Origin: Liquidambar formosana
Taxonomy: Eukaryota > Streptophyta > Magnoliopsida > Saxifragales > Altingiaceae
Length of the DNA stretch: 64,000 nt
Direction: 5' to 3'
NCBI GenBank assembly: GCA_039720395.1
Contig: CM077824.1
Location: forward strand, 18,871,046 to 18,935,045
A model generated the notes under the pieces. That model made no database searches, had not been told where the DNA came from, and saw nothing but the letters and a program-made list of their open reading frames with translations. Made by a program: the position numbers and the translations under genes. Below, piece by piece: positions 24,109 to 35,900 of the stretch; position 1 is the first letter of the stretch; each line of letters begins with the position of its first letter.

Positions 24109-27100
24109 TCAAGAGTCATAAAGATGGGATGGATCCATGGCTTCTTCTACTACTAATCTGAGCTCATCCCAGTTTCCATCTCTGAAGAACTCGTCTCCGT
24201 TCGTATTCCAAAAATTTGAGCAAGATGTTGTCGATGAAGCTTGAGCTACTGAGTTTGGATGGCCAACAAACAATTGGTTTCTTCCCTCGCAGTGATCGAT
24301 AAAGGGTTTTCTCTCATTCTGTTGAATGATGGAGTCTCTGATACTTACGTATTGGTCGCTATTGTCGGATTCCAATCTGCATGTGTAATTAGAAGTTGAA
24401 TCAGTTGGGTTTTGTTTGATGGAGGTTCCTTTCCACTCTGCAGGTGTGTACTTTTTGTAAGCTGATGTATCACGTTTGAAAATTCGGCAGAGTGTCCATA
24501 CTTCCTGTGAAAACCATCGAGGACAAACTTTCAGTTATGTGTCATTTGTTGAAAGACTTTGTTTCTTAATTAGGTAATTAACCAAATCAAGTATTAATGC
24601 GTGAAGATACAGATTAGGCAAATATTCAAAGAGGTCGGTTCATAAGTTCAATAGTTTGACTATTGAGCATAGTTAGAGACATTTTATGACACGAAAAATG
24701 CAAACAAGATGACATAAAATCCATAAGAGTGAACAAAAAACTATTGGAGTAATTATATGATGTAAAAAAACGCAAGTAATAAAGTAGAATTTAATCTAGC
24801 TCATTATATACAATAATTTAATAAGAGTACGTGGCTTCTAATATTTCGGGTTGCCAATACCATGAATTCACATTTTCTTTCCCTCGTTATAGATATTAGC
24901 GTAAATTCTGTAGTAATTTAATAAATACATTAATTCTAATGGGGTGGACTATTGGTTCTTGGGATTTATAGTTCACGAATTAAGTGGAAGGTCTTTGTTG
25001 CGCTTCTCAGTTTCTCTTAGCGCCAGTCACCAATCAAGTTTATCCCAAGTGTAAACCAATACGGAGTGGGTGGTGACCTTCCTATTTCTAGGCTAGGGGA
25101 GTGGTAGTCAGATCAAGGGTTTTGATATCCCTATTGGCCACCCAAAAAAAAAAAAAAAAATGAAGAAAAAAGATAGACATTAACCTCATATAAGATCTTG
25201 ATACAATGTTATGGTAGATATATATGGATTGTTGCAAATCGTGGTACATGAAGGAAAATGCTATAGTGCCCAACTCGATCTTTACCGAACTGATGTGGCA
25301 ATTGTTCTGGTGAGTGGTTATTTTGTTAAATTTTATTAGTTGAAATAACTACCATGTCAACTGGCACATGCTTCAATTGGGCAAACATATTTGAGCAAAT
25401 GAGGCAATATAGCTCTACTTCTAACATAAATAAGTTAATAGCTTAGTTTCGAACGTTGATTGATAAGGCTTATTGGAATGGAATTTGGATTTTCTGTGGG
25501 TGTTTTATTGTAGGGATCATGTAGGGATTTTCATGGTTACCAACCAGATCGTTTGGTTTGTAAATAAATAGAAAATAGAGTTCGTTGGATTATCAAATCT
25601 TGTAGGGAATGAAAAGCCCTTGAAGATCCCTACACGAAGAAACTTACAGAGGATCTAAATCCAAATGGAATGTGATATGCTAGAATCAATAGTAAGACTA
25701 AATTTGCCCCCCTAATTTGTGGAAAAGGGTTGATAAACAGTAAGAAACTCTCTACTAAAACAGATTTCAAATTATTATTTTCAATACCTTAAGGATTAAA
25801 ATTTTAACTAAAATTAAGAAGATGCTTTTGGAAATTAAAATAAATGTAGAGTGTGTTTGGTTGAAGAATTTCTAGACATAATTCGCCTTTAAAATGGAAT
25901 TTCTCAAATTCTTACAACCAAATTCCTTGTTTGGCTTGTTAAAGTTGGAATTTCTAAAGTACTAACAAGAATTTTAACTCAGATTTTTTCAGCTTTACAA
26001 TTCTGACAGTAACATATTTTGAACTTTTGAATCTCATCATTTCAAAATTGAATGTGTTTGTGTGAGAAATTGAAACAACCCGTGGATTTTTAAAATGATG
26101 GAATTTTAATGTTCATGATTTTTAATGGTCAAAATCGTAATTTAAAGTTTCCTTGTTTGGTTTTGAAATTTCTAAATAGAATTATGCAATTTCTATATTT
26201 AAAAGTTGGAATTTGGAAATTTCGTACCATGTAGATTGAATTTTCCAAATAGAATTTGACCCTTTAAATTCCTAGTTAAAATTCTAAATTTAATCAGCCA
26301 GACAAGGAATTTGGTTTTAAGAATTTGAGAAATTCGATTTTGAAGGCAAATTTAACCTAGAAATTCATCTCCCAAACACACTCAGATTTTTTCCAAATCC
26401 CTCACCCAAAAACACAAGGCTAGTAATTTTGGAACACAATGTGTACCATTTCTTTTGGATGTCACTAGCTTCACTAGGTTATGACTTACGGGAGTTTTTA
26501 TTTTGTAACCTTGGTATGAAAGCACAAACAGAACTACAAAAATGAGAGCAATTTAAATGTGATAAAGAATTCAAGAGAAGGGAGTGAGAAGAATCTTACA
26601 GCTTCTTGAGCAACGTTCTTTAAATTGGGGTGGTTAGAAATTTTCCCAGTCGGCGGAAGGCGAAACTCATGCATCATCCAATCAGTTTTGGTGCCTTTTC
26701 CAGCACTTCCACGGTAGTAGACCAACGATTTCTTGAGGCCAATGCAATCATGGGTTTCTCTCACAGAATATATGGGCTTGTCGATGCCAGTGGCTTTCCA
26801 AAATCCAGACCCTGTGACTCTGTTGGGCCTTATGCTGTTCCTATACTTCCTCCCTCTGATGCAAAAGAAGTACCACTCCTTTTCTCCCACAGTACTAACT
26901 TCTTCGTTGTCACCAAAATGAATTCAAATGAGATGAAATTATTCACAAGTACGTAATAGAGGAAGCAAGGCAAAATTAATGGTCGATATTCTCATTAATT
27001 GACAACTACATTTATTAACAAATTTTAACAGTAATTTTATTTTAAAATCTGAATGGGAAGTGTGATAGAGGGGATCTAGCCTTGAGTTTCAAATCGACTC

Positions 27101-27154
27101 AGAAAATAAGAAGGGAATGTGATTGCCACCATGTTGTCATCGTTTCCATCATCA

Positions 27155-27204
<50 letters not shown>

Positions 27205-27898
27205 TGCACGCACCCACACACATGCACAATATCTCTCATATGCATGCACACGCGCACGCAGACCCTGCTGAATTACAACATGAACCTGAACTGCATAGTT
27301 TTATTAATAATATTCATTGTTGCTACTTGCCGACCTAATTTTTGGATTACAATCCAATACAGCCCAACAGTAAATAAATAAATCTATAGAAAACGGTTCA
27401 GTTGAAGGTCACCAGACAGCATGCAAGTCTCCTCATAGGTATGCAGCTGGCAGCCCACTATATTTTCTTGCTTTCTGTCGTCCTTTTAATATATATTGTG
27501 AAGGTTTCACAATCATAACTCAATTAATCATAAAAATAATTTCCTTTTTGAGCATGATCGTTTTTTCGACTCAGGTGATGGAGAAAGAAAACTGTTTGTT
27601 ATCTTCAGGGTAACAAAGCCAGAGAGGATCGGAGAGACCGGAAAAAGGATAAAAACTAATTAAAAGAAACATGAAGAACACACAGAGAAAGGTGGAAGAA
27701 GTGCTTACTTGGAAGATCCCAAGGGTCATATTTGTAGATATCGATCTGTTTGATGAGTTCAATACTGATAGGTTTCTTCTCCACCTTTCGCCGCAGATAA
27801 AACCCAACAAGTTCTTCATCCGTTGGATGAAATCGAAACCCGGGAAGCATCACTTCATCATCCTTATTGTCCTCCATACTACTTTTCTCCACCTCCAT
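24109..27898 (-). CDS. JUB1-like: NAC transcription factor, ANAC042/JUB1-like
   Basis: Three exons, 27898-27709, 26898-26600 and 24504-24109, have GT-AG borders and compatible phases and give 294 residues. Exon 1 has NAC subdomains A and B ([20 protein letters not shown], then [18 protein letters not shown]). Exon 2 has C and D ([53 protein letters not shown]), and exon 3 opens with subdomain [12 protein letters not shown]. The C-terminal activation region contains SFW-type and NWDELR motifs like those of ANAC042/JUNGBRUNNEN1, a nuclear factor linked in Arabidopsis to stress tolerance and delayed senescence; that role here is inferred from family. The exon positions match the usual two NAC introns. 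Intron 2 (24505-26599) carries a MITE, and intron 1 a long CT/TA microsatellite. No disruption is seen. Confidence 0.93.
25849..26383. mobile_element. Long-TIR MITE in NAC intron 2
   Basis: The arms are about 90 bp: GAGTGTGTTTGGTTGAAGAA on the left, with GAGTGTGTTTGGGAGATGAA from the reverse complement of the right. Inner parts continue to match (CTCAAATTCTTA..., TTGTTTGGCT). I could not resolve a TSD, so the superfamily is unassigned. At 535 bp it has no coding capacity and leaves the intron splice sites untouched. Confidence 0.75.
27155..27204. repeat. (CT)n(AT)n compound microsatellite in NAC intron 1
   Basis: A run of about 12 CT units is followed directly by about 13 AT units within intron 1 (26899-27708). 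The open frames crossing it are artefacts. Confidence 0.9.
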
Positions 27899-27970
27899 CT
27901 CTCCCTCTCTCTCTCTCTCTATCTATAGACCGAGTTGTTTATGCTCTACTCAAGAGTCATAGTAGAAGCT

Positions 27971-27980
27971 TCTTATATGG
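27971..27980 (-). promoter_or_regulatory. Candidate TATA box of the NAC gene
   Basis: On the minus strand CCATATAAGAAG lies about 75-80 bp upstream of the ATG at 27898, leaving room for a short leader that would include the CT/GA tract at 27900-27921. No other TATA-like site is as well placed. Inferred by position only. Confidence 0.4.
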
Positions 27981-27989
27981 TGTAGATGA

Positions 27990-28670
27990 TCGATCGTCGA
28001 GTGGTGGTTGCTTGGGCCAAGTCAGGCATATTGATTTTAGAGCGTTTTTAAGCACAAAGGCGTCTTGGAAAAAGTCTTCCCTGTGCTGATAGTCGATGAC
28101 TTGATGAATTAGAGTGTATGGTAATTAATTATTATTATTTCTTAAACAATTTGTCACCGTAATCCCTCTTGATTTATAATTAATGGATATAAATGTTTTT
28201 TCATAAATTTGAATCTAAAATCATTTATTCATTTAATAAGTGAGACAAATATCTTAAAAAACTTAAAATGTTACATATTTTTCATTCTTGTTTAACTTTA
28301 AATGTTCCCAAATTATTTTCACATCTAAAAAGTAAATGATTTTTATAATTTTTTGTACACATGGAGATAAAATTAAAACGCATTTAATAATGGAGTGTAA
28401 GAGTTAAGTAATAATGGAGAAAAAAAAAAAAAAATCCCTGAACGAGTATAAAAGTCTGCCGCGAGATGGCATCGCATTTGACCAGGCAGGCCAGGGAGAC
28501 TTGCACAGGGTTAATGGCAGAAATTCTGACACCTAAGCTTTCAAAAGGCATTAAAGTTGATACGAAACAATCAAAATAGCACCATGGAATAAATGTCATG
28601 CCCAGAAGATACATTGACTAATTTGGCAATTTTATTAGACGACCCAATAATGCATCGAAACCAATCTTTT
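27990..28670. other. NAC upstream intergenic region
   Basis: AT-rich, with an A-run at about 28420-28434 and no open frame of note. It would contain the proximal promoter of the minus-strand NAC gene. Confidence 0.45.
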
Positions 28671-28675
28671 GTCAT

Positions 28676-28940
28676 CCCCTTTAGGGAATGGGATTTGGTG
28701 AAGTTTGGGACCTTAATTTATGGTGGAGTTATCGTTAAATTGACGTCACGTGGTAAAAAAGAAGAAAGTATGATTTAGATTCACTAGTAATAAAATAATT
28801 CTTAAATTTTGTGACCTCAACTGATTTACTATCAGCAAATTCGAGCCGTCTCTTATTCTCTTTTGTCACGTGGCGTTAATTTACCATAAAATTAAAGTCC
28901 CAAACTTCACCCAATCTGGATCCCTATTTTAGACTCAGTT
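28676..28940. mobile_element. Fold-back MITE with ABRE/G-box sites
   Basis: The arms pair GGTGAAGTTTGGGACCTTAA (about 28696) with the reverse complement of the sequence ending CCCAAACTTCACCC (about 28915). Each arm also carries a CACGTG-containing site: TGACGTCACGTGG at 28741-28753 and GTCACGTGGCG at about 28865. AAACCAATCTTTT occurs just outside both ends (about 28659 and 28959) and may be a target duplication. No coding capacity. Confidence 0.6.
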
Positions 28941-28974
28941 TGTCTGTCGACTAGAAAACCAATCTTTTTAAAAG

Positions 28975-30440
28975 TCATTCTTAATTAAGTTCTTAGTCAT
29001 TTACTAAGATATTAGTAATAATTTGTTTTGAATTGTAACTGTTTTCTTGTAGGCCGGTCAATCTAAAATTCCCCCAATGCTATTATTCTTTTCATCATTT
29101 AATCTTTTTCATTTTTTTAAAAAATTATTTTTCACCTGTCCCGGACACTAACTATGAAAAGAAGCATGTGGTGCTAGTTAATTGATTTGAATTTTATTGT
29201 ACTTCTCTAAAATTTATACAAATTGTTTATTGATCTAGGTCAAGTGGCTAAAATTACATGGAACTTTTATTTGCACCATCGGGTCTAAATAGGAACGGAG
29301 AGCTACAACATTGAAATTATGCAAAATTTGGATGTTTGATTGAAAACTTCGAGATCTTCAAGATTCATCATTTTGCCCTAAATTTTTTGGCATCGTTTGG
29401 TTTCGCATTTTAAAATATATTTTTATAAGTAGGGAAAGTCCTTTATTATTTTTTTGCTTTTTACTATTAAATAAAAGCAACAAAAACTATAAACATATTT
29501 GGTAAAATTGATTTTTGCTTTTACTTTTCATTACAAAAGCAAAAGCAAGTACTACAAAGTCGTCCGAATACGGCAAATGTCGTCGCCCCTCTCGCCGTTG
29601 TCGCAAGACATGGTTGGTGAAAGTTAGGCATGATGTCGAGAGATTGAATCGGGTGAGAAAAATTAAAAATTTTGCTTTTAAAAGCAAGTTTTATTTGCTT
29701 TGGATTAAAAGTAAATATTTTCTTCTAATTGCTTTTTACTTATTAATTACAAAGTACTTCTTAAAAGCTGTAACCAAATGTTATTTTTCACTTTTATAAC
29801 CTATTGCTTTTAAAAGCAAAAAAGATCTTTTAAAAAGCATAACCTAATGGTTATTTTATTTTATTTCATTTTTTTTATCAAATTCTGCTGTTTAAGCTCT
29901 CAGAAGTGTCAATTTTTGTCTCTTTTGAAAAATTTTGTTTTGGTAATATCTTTTGTTATTGAAGTTAGAATTTTTTAAACTGTGCTAAGAATATAGGGAT
30001 TTACAGGGAATGGAAAGAAATTCATTTCATTTTCCGAATGCCAATGTTTAAAACGGAGGGATTTATAAATGGAAATGAATTAGAAGGGGATTTGATGAAA
30101 TTTCAATACATGCTATGAAATCCAACCCAAGAGGGTGAAATTTCATCAAGGGAATTGGAATTCAGTAAGGATGGACCCCCAAATCCAAATCCCTTGTTTG
30201 GATGTTATGAAAAGTTGAGGATTTGGATTTTGGGCAAATTTACCTACGGATTTGAGAGCTCCAAATCCAGGGATTTGAAATAACACCTAATAGACGTTAT
30301 TCACAAATCCATCCCAACGAAGCCACAATTTGATCGACCCTGTTGCCCGACCTTCATTCCCGACATTCTCTAAATCGACAAGGCCATTCCTCACATTCTC
30401 GCTATTCTCCTTCAAAGTCCCGACTCTCTCTCCTGTATAC
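28975..30440. other. AT-rich spacer with fold-back and TIR-like segments
   Basis: 29450-29850 is rich in complementary GCTTTTAAAAGC-type sequence and folds back on itself, probably a decayed MITE. 30020-30280 carries repeated GGATTTGGATTT/AAATCCAAATCC motifs of the kind found at ends of some DNA transposons. A similar block lies at 55440-55530. No confident gene. Confidence 0.4.
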
Positions 30441-30452
30441 CTCGCCTACCTT

Positions 30453-30527
30453 GATGGCCAACTGGGGCAACAGCGAAGATAACGGTGATGGCAACGGCAA
30501 TGGCAATGACGACAACAACACATACAG
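30453..30527 (+). CDS. Possible first exon, Asn/Asp/Gly-rich
   Basis: An ATG at 30453 opens MANWGNSEDNGDGNGNGNDD, followed by a plausible splice donor (ACA|GTAAGTT at about 30527). It lies just inside the AAATCC-rich block, with GC content above the surroundings. It could be the first exon of a transposon-associated or host gene whose remainder is lost or displaced by the insertions at 31801 onward. I do not recognise the protein, and no downstream exon can be assigned. Confidence 0.25.
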
Positions 30528-30530
30528 TAA

Positions 30531-31795
30531 GTTTCTAACACTCAGTTCTCTTCTATTTGTGTCTAAATTTCTCAATTTGAAGATTTCATCATTGCTTATC
30601 TTCCTCTACTTGCAAAGGGTTTACTTATTTTTTTACTTTTTCTGTTAATTCCCTTTTTGGTGTGATGAGTCATCAATGGGTAGTGAGAAAAGGTGGGTTC
30701 TGAGATTCAAATATGTTTGCTATTGTTGAACTTCAGGTGTTTGATGAAAGTTCTGTGAGAACTTTGTGAAGATATATAAGGGTCCAATTAAGCCCGCGCT
30801 TCTCTTCTTTGTTCGTATACACACACCACCATTCACTTGATTTGGATCTTGATATGAACCACAAATATTATTTTTATTTTTCTTTTCTGAGATATTATAG
30901 TTGATCTTACTCTTTGGTGTTAATTCTTCCACAGCCACTATGTTGTGCAGCATTTGCATACGATTGTGTATTTTTGGCTTCTTCTGAACAATGGTTGCCC
31001 ACTTGCCCTTTGAAGAGAGGGATTGTGTGCATTTTTTAAATGGAGTTCAAATAAAAAGGGTCATTTGTTGATTTTTTTTTTTTTTTGGTGGTTGTTAAAT
31101 ATGGCTGATTTGGAATTTCTTCCTTGGTCTAGTGGAACTGAGTTGCTACCTTTGATTAGAATGATTATTCAAGTGCCTTAAATATATGTTATCTTGCTTT
31201 CCACCTCTACTCCCTTACCCACAATAGGTTGGCAGATAGGTATACAGAGTCGCTAGATATCTATATTCTAAGATGTACGTGCAATAAATACAATACCTCT
31301 ATCTGGTTTGCCATAACATTCAGTCTCATGTGCCATGCTATTACCCTTCTTCAATCTACATTTCATGCCTTTTGCTTCACAGTTTTTACATCGTGGAATT
31401 GACCAATTCAAAGGAACAACGTATTTCTGGACAAGTATATCTTGGGGTACATCAGAAATACTATAAATGCTGTTACAAGATAGTAGAGAGTTTGATATTA
31501 AGGAAGTGTAAAAGAATCAACATAAACATGGTAGCCAGGGACATCGAGGCAGGGGACTGGGTGATGTCCCATAGGGAATATGAGATGAATTTGAAGGGAG
31601 AGATAAATTTTTCCTTATGGGTGTTTGCTAGTTTGCACTGTAAATTAATTCTACCTACTTCTTGGGTAATATATGGTTTAGTGTTGTATGTAAAATAGAA
31701 GAGTTATTCATGAAATGTATAATAGTGTTTAATATGCATTTTTCTCTTTTGATTTATAGATTTGTTGAGTGCATTGAAGCACATTTACTTTGCCA
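30531..31795. other. Spacer left of a solo LTR
   Basis: Open frames at 31330-31698 (plus) and 30720-30959 (minus) have no motifs I can identify. GAGTGCATTGAAGCACATTTACTTTGCC at 31767 onward (first bases GAGTGCATTGAAGCACATTT) recurs in diverged form at 54595. Confidence 0.4.
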
Positions 31796-33070
31796 AGTTT
31801 TGTTGGGGATAATTGTGGATTTTGTGAAATTTGTCACATAATATTTATTAAAATTAAACATGAATACAACTTATAACACAAATTAAGAAATCACAAATAC
31901 AATGAAATTGAACACGAATAAATCTCTTAATAATCATAATTTAATTTAACAAAAATCAACACAAGAAATATTGAATTAAAATAAAATAAAATGAATAACA
32001 AGAGCTGGCCTATGGGAAGGCATGTGAGATCACGTTGTCCTAAAGGAATTATTGCCTCCCTATGTACAAGTGCTGATGGACAATAGGACTTCCAAGATAC
32101 AACTCCAAAGCTCGCAGCTCCTTCTTCTATGGGTACGTTCACATGAAGAGTATGGTGAACCCGTCCACGATCAGTTGCCCTATAAAACCAATATATAAAA
32201 GGGGAAATTAGCGTTTAGTACCCTTTTTTAGAATCCTAAAACCTTTATTCCACACACTAATCTTATAAAGCCTTAAGTCCAAAATGGAATCAAAACTATA
32301 ACGTTTCATGCTAGAGTGAGCCAAAAAAAATTTAAAAATAGCAATTTTGCCCCTGTAACAGAAAAGCCCTTATACAGCTCTACCTTAAACTCTCTACAGT
32401 CAATACACCCATAGATCTAATTCTTTTTTCTCTCTTACCAATTAACAAACCCATAGATCTAGGTTCTCTCTCTCTCTCTCTCTCTCCATCACAAGATTTG
32501 CCTTTTATTAATGGTACTGACCACTATGAGACAACCTGTAGATCCATTGATGAGAAAGAAGAGTCCTTGTGCTCAGCTAAAATAGAAGCAAACTCACCAT
32601 ACCTGCTTTTGTCTTTCTAGATCTAATACTCATGGCCGAAGATGAAGAGAGAGCATTATGCCTGCTTTTTCTTTCTAGTTCTGATGCCCATGGCTAGAGA
32701 TGAAAAAAGAAACCTTTCGATGGTTTTTAGAGAAGTTGTTAGTGGTTTTCCTACTAGCATCTTCTTCTTACCAACTTCATCTTGAATCTGCTTACCCTGC
32801 CGCTTGGCATCAACTTGCTTTACCCTGTTTACCCTGCTGCTCAGCCTTCTCATCCTCAACCTGCTCAACCTTCTCAGCCTCACCTGGCTCACCCTGCTCA
32901 CCTTGTTGTGTTATTTTATGTATACTAGCTGGTTAAGAACATGGGTGTAATCTGCATGCAGCTTCTCTATATCAGCATTTTTCTTTTCAAGTTCTTGCGT
33001 AGCTACTTCCAATATCCCAAAAGCTACATCTAATTGCACTTGCCTCTCATTTTTTTCTGCTTCTAAGGAT

Positions 33071-33789
33071 TCAATTTTTTTGCTTTAAGACTAATATTTG
33101 TGCACTATATTGAGGGGACTGTATTGTTTCTTTCTCATTATACTTCTGGGTTACTTGATGTACTTTCATATCTACAATCTTTTCATCTTGCACTGATATT
33201 TTGGCTTTTAATTGCAATATCTCATTGTATTTTTTTCCACATTTCTCTTGGAAGTCGTGAATAATCCCTTCCAGATGTTGTATCCTGTCTTTATATTCAT
33301 ATCTTATTGTCTTTTCCATTTGAGCTCTTGTTTCCGCATTCTCCTTATGCAGTGCTTCAAGATTTAGTTGACCTTTAGTTTGTATGTCGATAAGAAATTG
33401 AGCAATATCAACATCAGTCATGTCCTGTAATAGAAAAGGGAAAAAAAGGAATTTTAGTTTTTTTTCTTTTTAAATATAAAACAGTGTATGTAATTGTTTT
33501 ATACTACAAAGCAATTAATAGTAATATCAACACTTTAAACCTAAGACTTTAAAAAACAGTTACATGTAACTGTTTTCATTTTGAATCTAAAATACACTGA
33601 TTTTAACAGTAGAGTTACATGTAGCTGTTTATATATAGGGTGCTTCAGAAACTGTTTCTTTTGTAGAACAGTTACATGTAACTGTTGTAATAAATATAAG
33701 AATTTTACATTACTCACTTTAACCCAACTATTTTTCCCCTTAATTGATGATCCCTCACTTTTTCTTGCACCGGGCGTCCTCCTTGCCAT
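33071..33789 (-). CDS. MULE-borne two-exon coiled-coil protein, unknown
   Basis: Exon 1 (33789-33718) encodes a basic N-terminus, MARRTPGARKSEGSSIKGKN and SWVK, and ends at a canonical donor GTGAGT. The intron (33425-33717) ends CTATTACAG, and exon 2 (33424-33071) continues in phase 0 with DMTDVDIAQFLIDIQTKGQL and a long helix rich in E, K and Q (AETRAQMEKTIRYEYKDRIQ; EILQLKAKISVQDEKIVDMK), a predicted coiled coil. The joined product is about 142 residues. The original was probably longer: related sequence (ELEKKNADIEKL and an acidic GEPGE tail) continues out of frame to about 32640 and is also seen in MULE 1. No DNA-binding or transposase motif is visible. It could be a captured host fragment or an element-encoded accessory protein. 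Confidence 0.5.
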
Positions 33790-33965
33790 TTCTACAATAC
33801 ATTTTAGGTTAATTAAAGAATAATATGCATGAAACAGTTACATATAACTTTTTAAAAAACTGTAAGCATCAAAGAAGGTATACTAGAAAGAAAACATGAA
33901 ATTGTTCAATAGAGAACAGTTACATGTAATTGGTCAATAGATAATAGTTACATGTAACTGTTGTA
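33555..33965. repeat. CAGTTACATGTAACTG palindromes in and upstream of the MULE gene
   Basis: AACAGTTACATGTAACTGTT is perfect at 33555-33574 and 33667-33686, and imperfect copies lie at about 33611, 33833, 33915 and 33945. The first three lie in the intron of the coiled-coil gene and the others upstream of its ATG. Many half-sites (CAGTTACAT) continue to about 34300. The half-site CAGTTA/TAACTG matches the core bound by plant R2R3-MYB proteins; binding here is untested. Confidence 0.8.
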
Positions 33966-35068
33966 AGTGTTAAGCCTAACAATGGCTAATTTATTAAAGA
34001 CTTTTTAAAATAATTATATGCATAATTTTACAAAATAAAACAAGCCTAAAAGTTACAACAGTTACATCAAGACTTAATAGTTAGATGAGTAAAATTAGAG
34101 TATAGTAAATCTCATTTTTTCATAACAGTTACATGAGAAAAAATCACATTCCCAATTTTAAGCTTAACAGTTACATCAACCCTTTAAATCTAAGACTTAT
34201 ATACACTAATTAACAAGAAAATAAAATGAAATCCCATTACAGTAATGAGAAACATAACAATTACACCAAAAAATAAAAAACTGATTTACAACAGTTACAC
34301 TACAATGGAATGAAATTAAGAGATTACACAAAAATGCTTTTAATCAAAACCCTATAGAGAGTTATATTCCCAAAATCAAAACCCTAGAAAGAGTTATATC
34401 CCCAAAATAAAAACCTAGTGCTCATTTTTTCTCGCTATTTTCGCAGTAGGGTTTCTTCACGTTTTCTTCTTCTTCTTCACAGTGTTTTCTTCTGATAAAC
34501 TTGTAGAAACACTATATTCTATAATGGAATCATAGAGAATGGTTCGAATCGGTAGAGAATGGTGCGAATTGGTTGAAGTTGTAACGACTTGTGTGAATCC
34601 AGTGCGATTGTGTACTGGTGCTCTTGAACGAAATTGTGGATAATGGTTTGGATTAGTAGAGGTGCGAATGGGTTGAGGTTGTATCGATTAGTGTGAATTT
34701 GTATAGGTGCGATTGCGTACTGGAGTAAGAAGAAGGTTGGTTTCCTTTGCTGTGTAATCGTTTATGTTTTGAGTATAATTTCTTTTATGAATTAGGGTAA
34801 TTTTGTCTTTGTAGGTTTTGTTGGACTTAAGGCTTGATAAGTTTCTCCCGTGGACTTAAGGCTTGACAAGTCTACTGAAGTAGACTTGGGCCCAAACTCT
34901 CCTATATAAAATAACTTTATACAGCTCTCACAGAATATAGTGGAAAATGGATTGAGTAAATAATATGAATGTCATAATCATCCATGTAGAGAGAAGGCCA
35001 CTATTTATAATAGTAAAATGCTGAAATTGTTTTAGGCTAATAAAGGCCCAAAATAAGTGCCATAATAA

Positions 35069-35339
35069 GGGAGCGGCTATTGCAACCCCACAAAGGTTTA
35101 AGTTGCCCCCACTTAATATCCCTACCCCCCAAATTTATATACGCACCCCTCTAAAAGACTAAAATACCCTTCTTCTAAATAACCCTAACCCTCTTCACCC
35201 ACCCCTCTCACCCACCCCACTCCCCCCTTACACAAGACCCATATAAAAGAACACACCCATGCCCCCATAGCAGACCGGCGAGGAAGGAGACGGCGACGGT
35301 GACGGCAAAGGAGGTTCTTCTTCTTCTCTTTTCTTCTTT

Positions 35340-35375
<36 letters not shown>

Positions 35376-35900
35376 TTTTTCCTCTGCTGGTTAGATCTGT
35401 AGGGGGGAGGTTTTTTTTTCAAAACCTCCATTTTTTCTGGCGAGGGAAGTTCTTCCTATTCTCTCTTCTTTTCTCTTCTTCTCCTCTTCTTCTCTTCTTC
35501 TTCTTCTCTTTGTCCTTCTTCCTCTTTTCTCTTCTTCTCCTCTTCTTTCTTTCTTTTTTTTTTTTTTTTCCCTCTACTGGTTAGATCTGTGTGTTTTCCG
35601 GCAAGGGCCTCCATTTTTTCCAGCGACGGGAGGGAAGAGTAAAAGAGGGCTGCCAATGGGAGGGAAGAGGAGAAGAAGAAAAAAAAAAAAAGAAGAGAAG
35701 AAGAGGGAAGAGGAGGAAGGAAGAAGAGGGGTTCGCCGTCGTCGGTGGGATGGGGTGCCGGAGAGAGTTGCCGATGGGGTGGGGTGCCAGAAAGAGAAGA
35801 AGAAGAAGCCCTTTTTGGTAATTTTACATAATAATTTTTCTAATTAAAAAATATGGGGGAGGGGAACTTATAGGTTTGGGGGGTTGCAATAGCCGTTCCC
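35069..35900. mobile_element. TIR element with GGGA(G/A)CGGCTATTGCAACCCC ends
   Basis: The left end GGGAGCGGCTATTGCAACCC and the reverse complement of the right end, GGGAACGGCTATTGCAACCC, are near-identical. The interior holds a (CTTT)n tract (35337-35372), GAA/CTT-rich stretches and two copies of a CTGGTTAGATCTGT...CCTCCATTTTTTC segment about 190 bp apart. Frames here are low-complexity. No exact TSD was found, so the superfamily is open (Mutator is possible). It lies inside the reverse solo LTR. Confidence 0.7.

Larger units (their letters stand above)
32201..34902. mobile_element. Mutator-like element 2 (non-autonomous, gene-bearing)
   Basis: A perfect 9-bp TSD, TATATAAAA, lies at 32192-32200 and 34903-34911, the Mutator signature. 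The ends GGGGAAATTAGCGTTTAGTA and ...GGGCCCAAACTCTCC match MULE 1. At 2702 bp it contains a spliced minus-strand coiled-coil gene (33071-33789), decayed downstream coding sequence (32640-33060), and CAGTTACATGTAACTG palindromes. There is no transposase, so it would need one supplied in trans. The cargo gene makes it Pack-MULE-like. Confidence 0.8.

Noticed and set aside
35228..35847. Lys/Glu/Arg-rich ORFs
   Set aside because: They translate CTTT and GAA simple repeats inside a non-autonomous TIR element.
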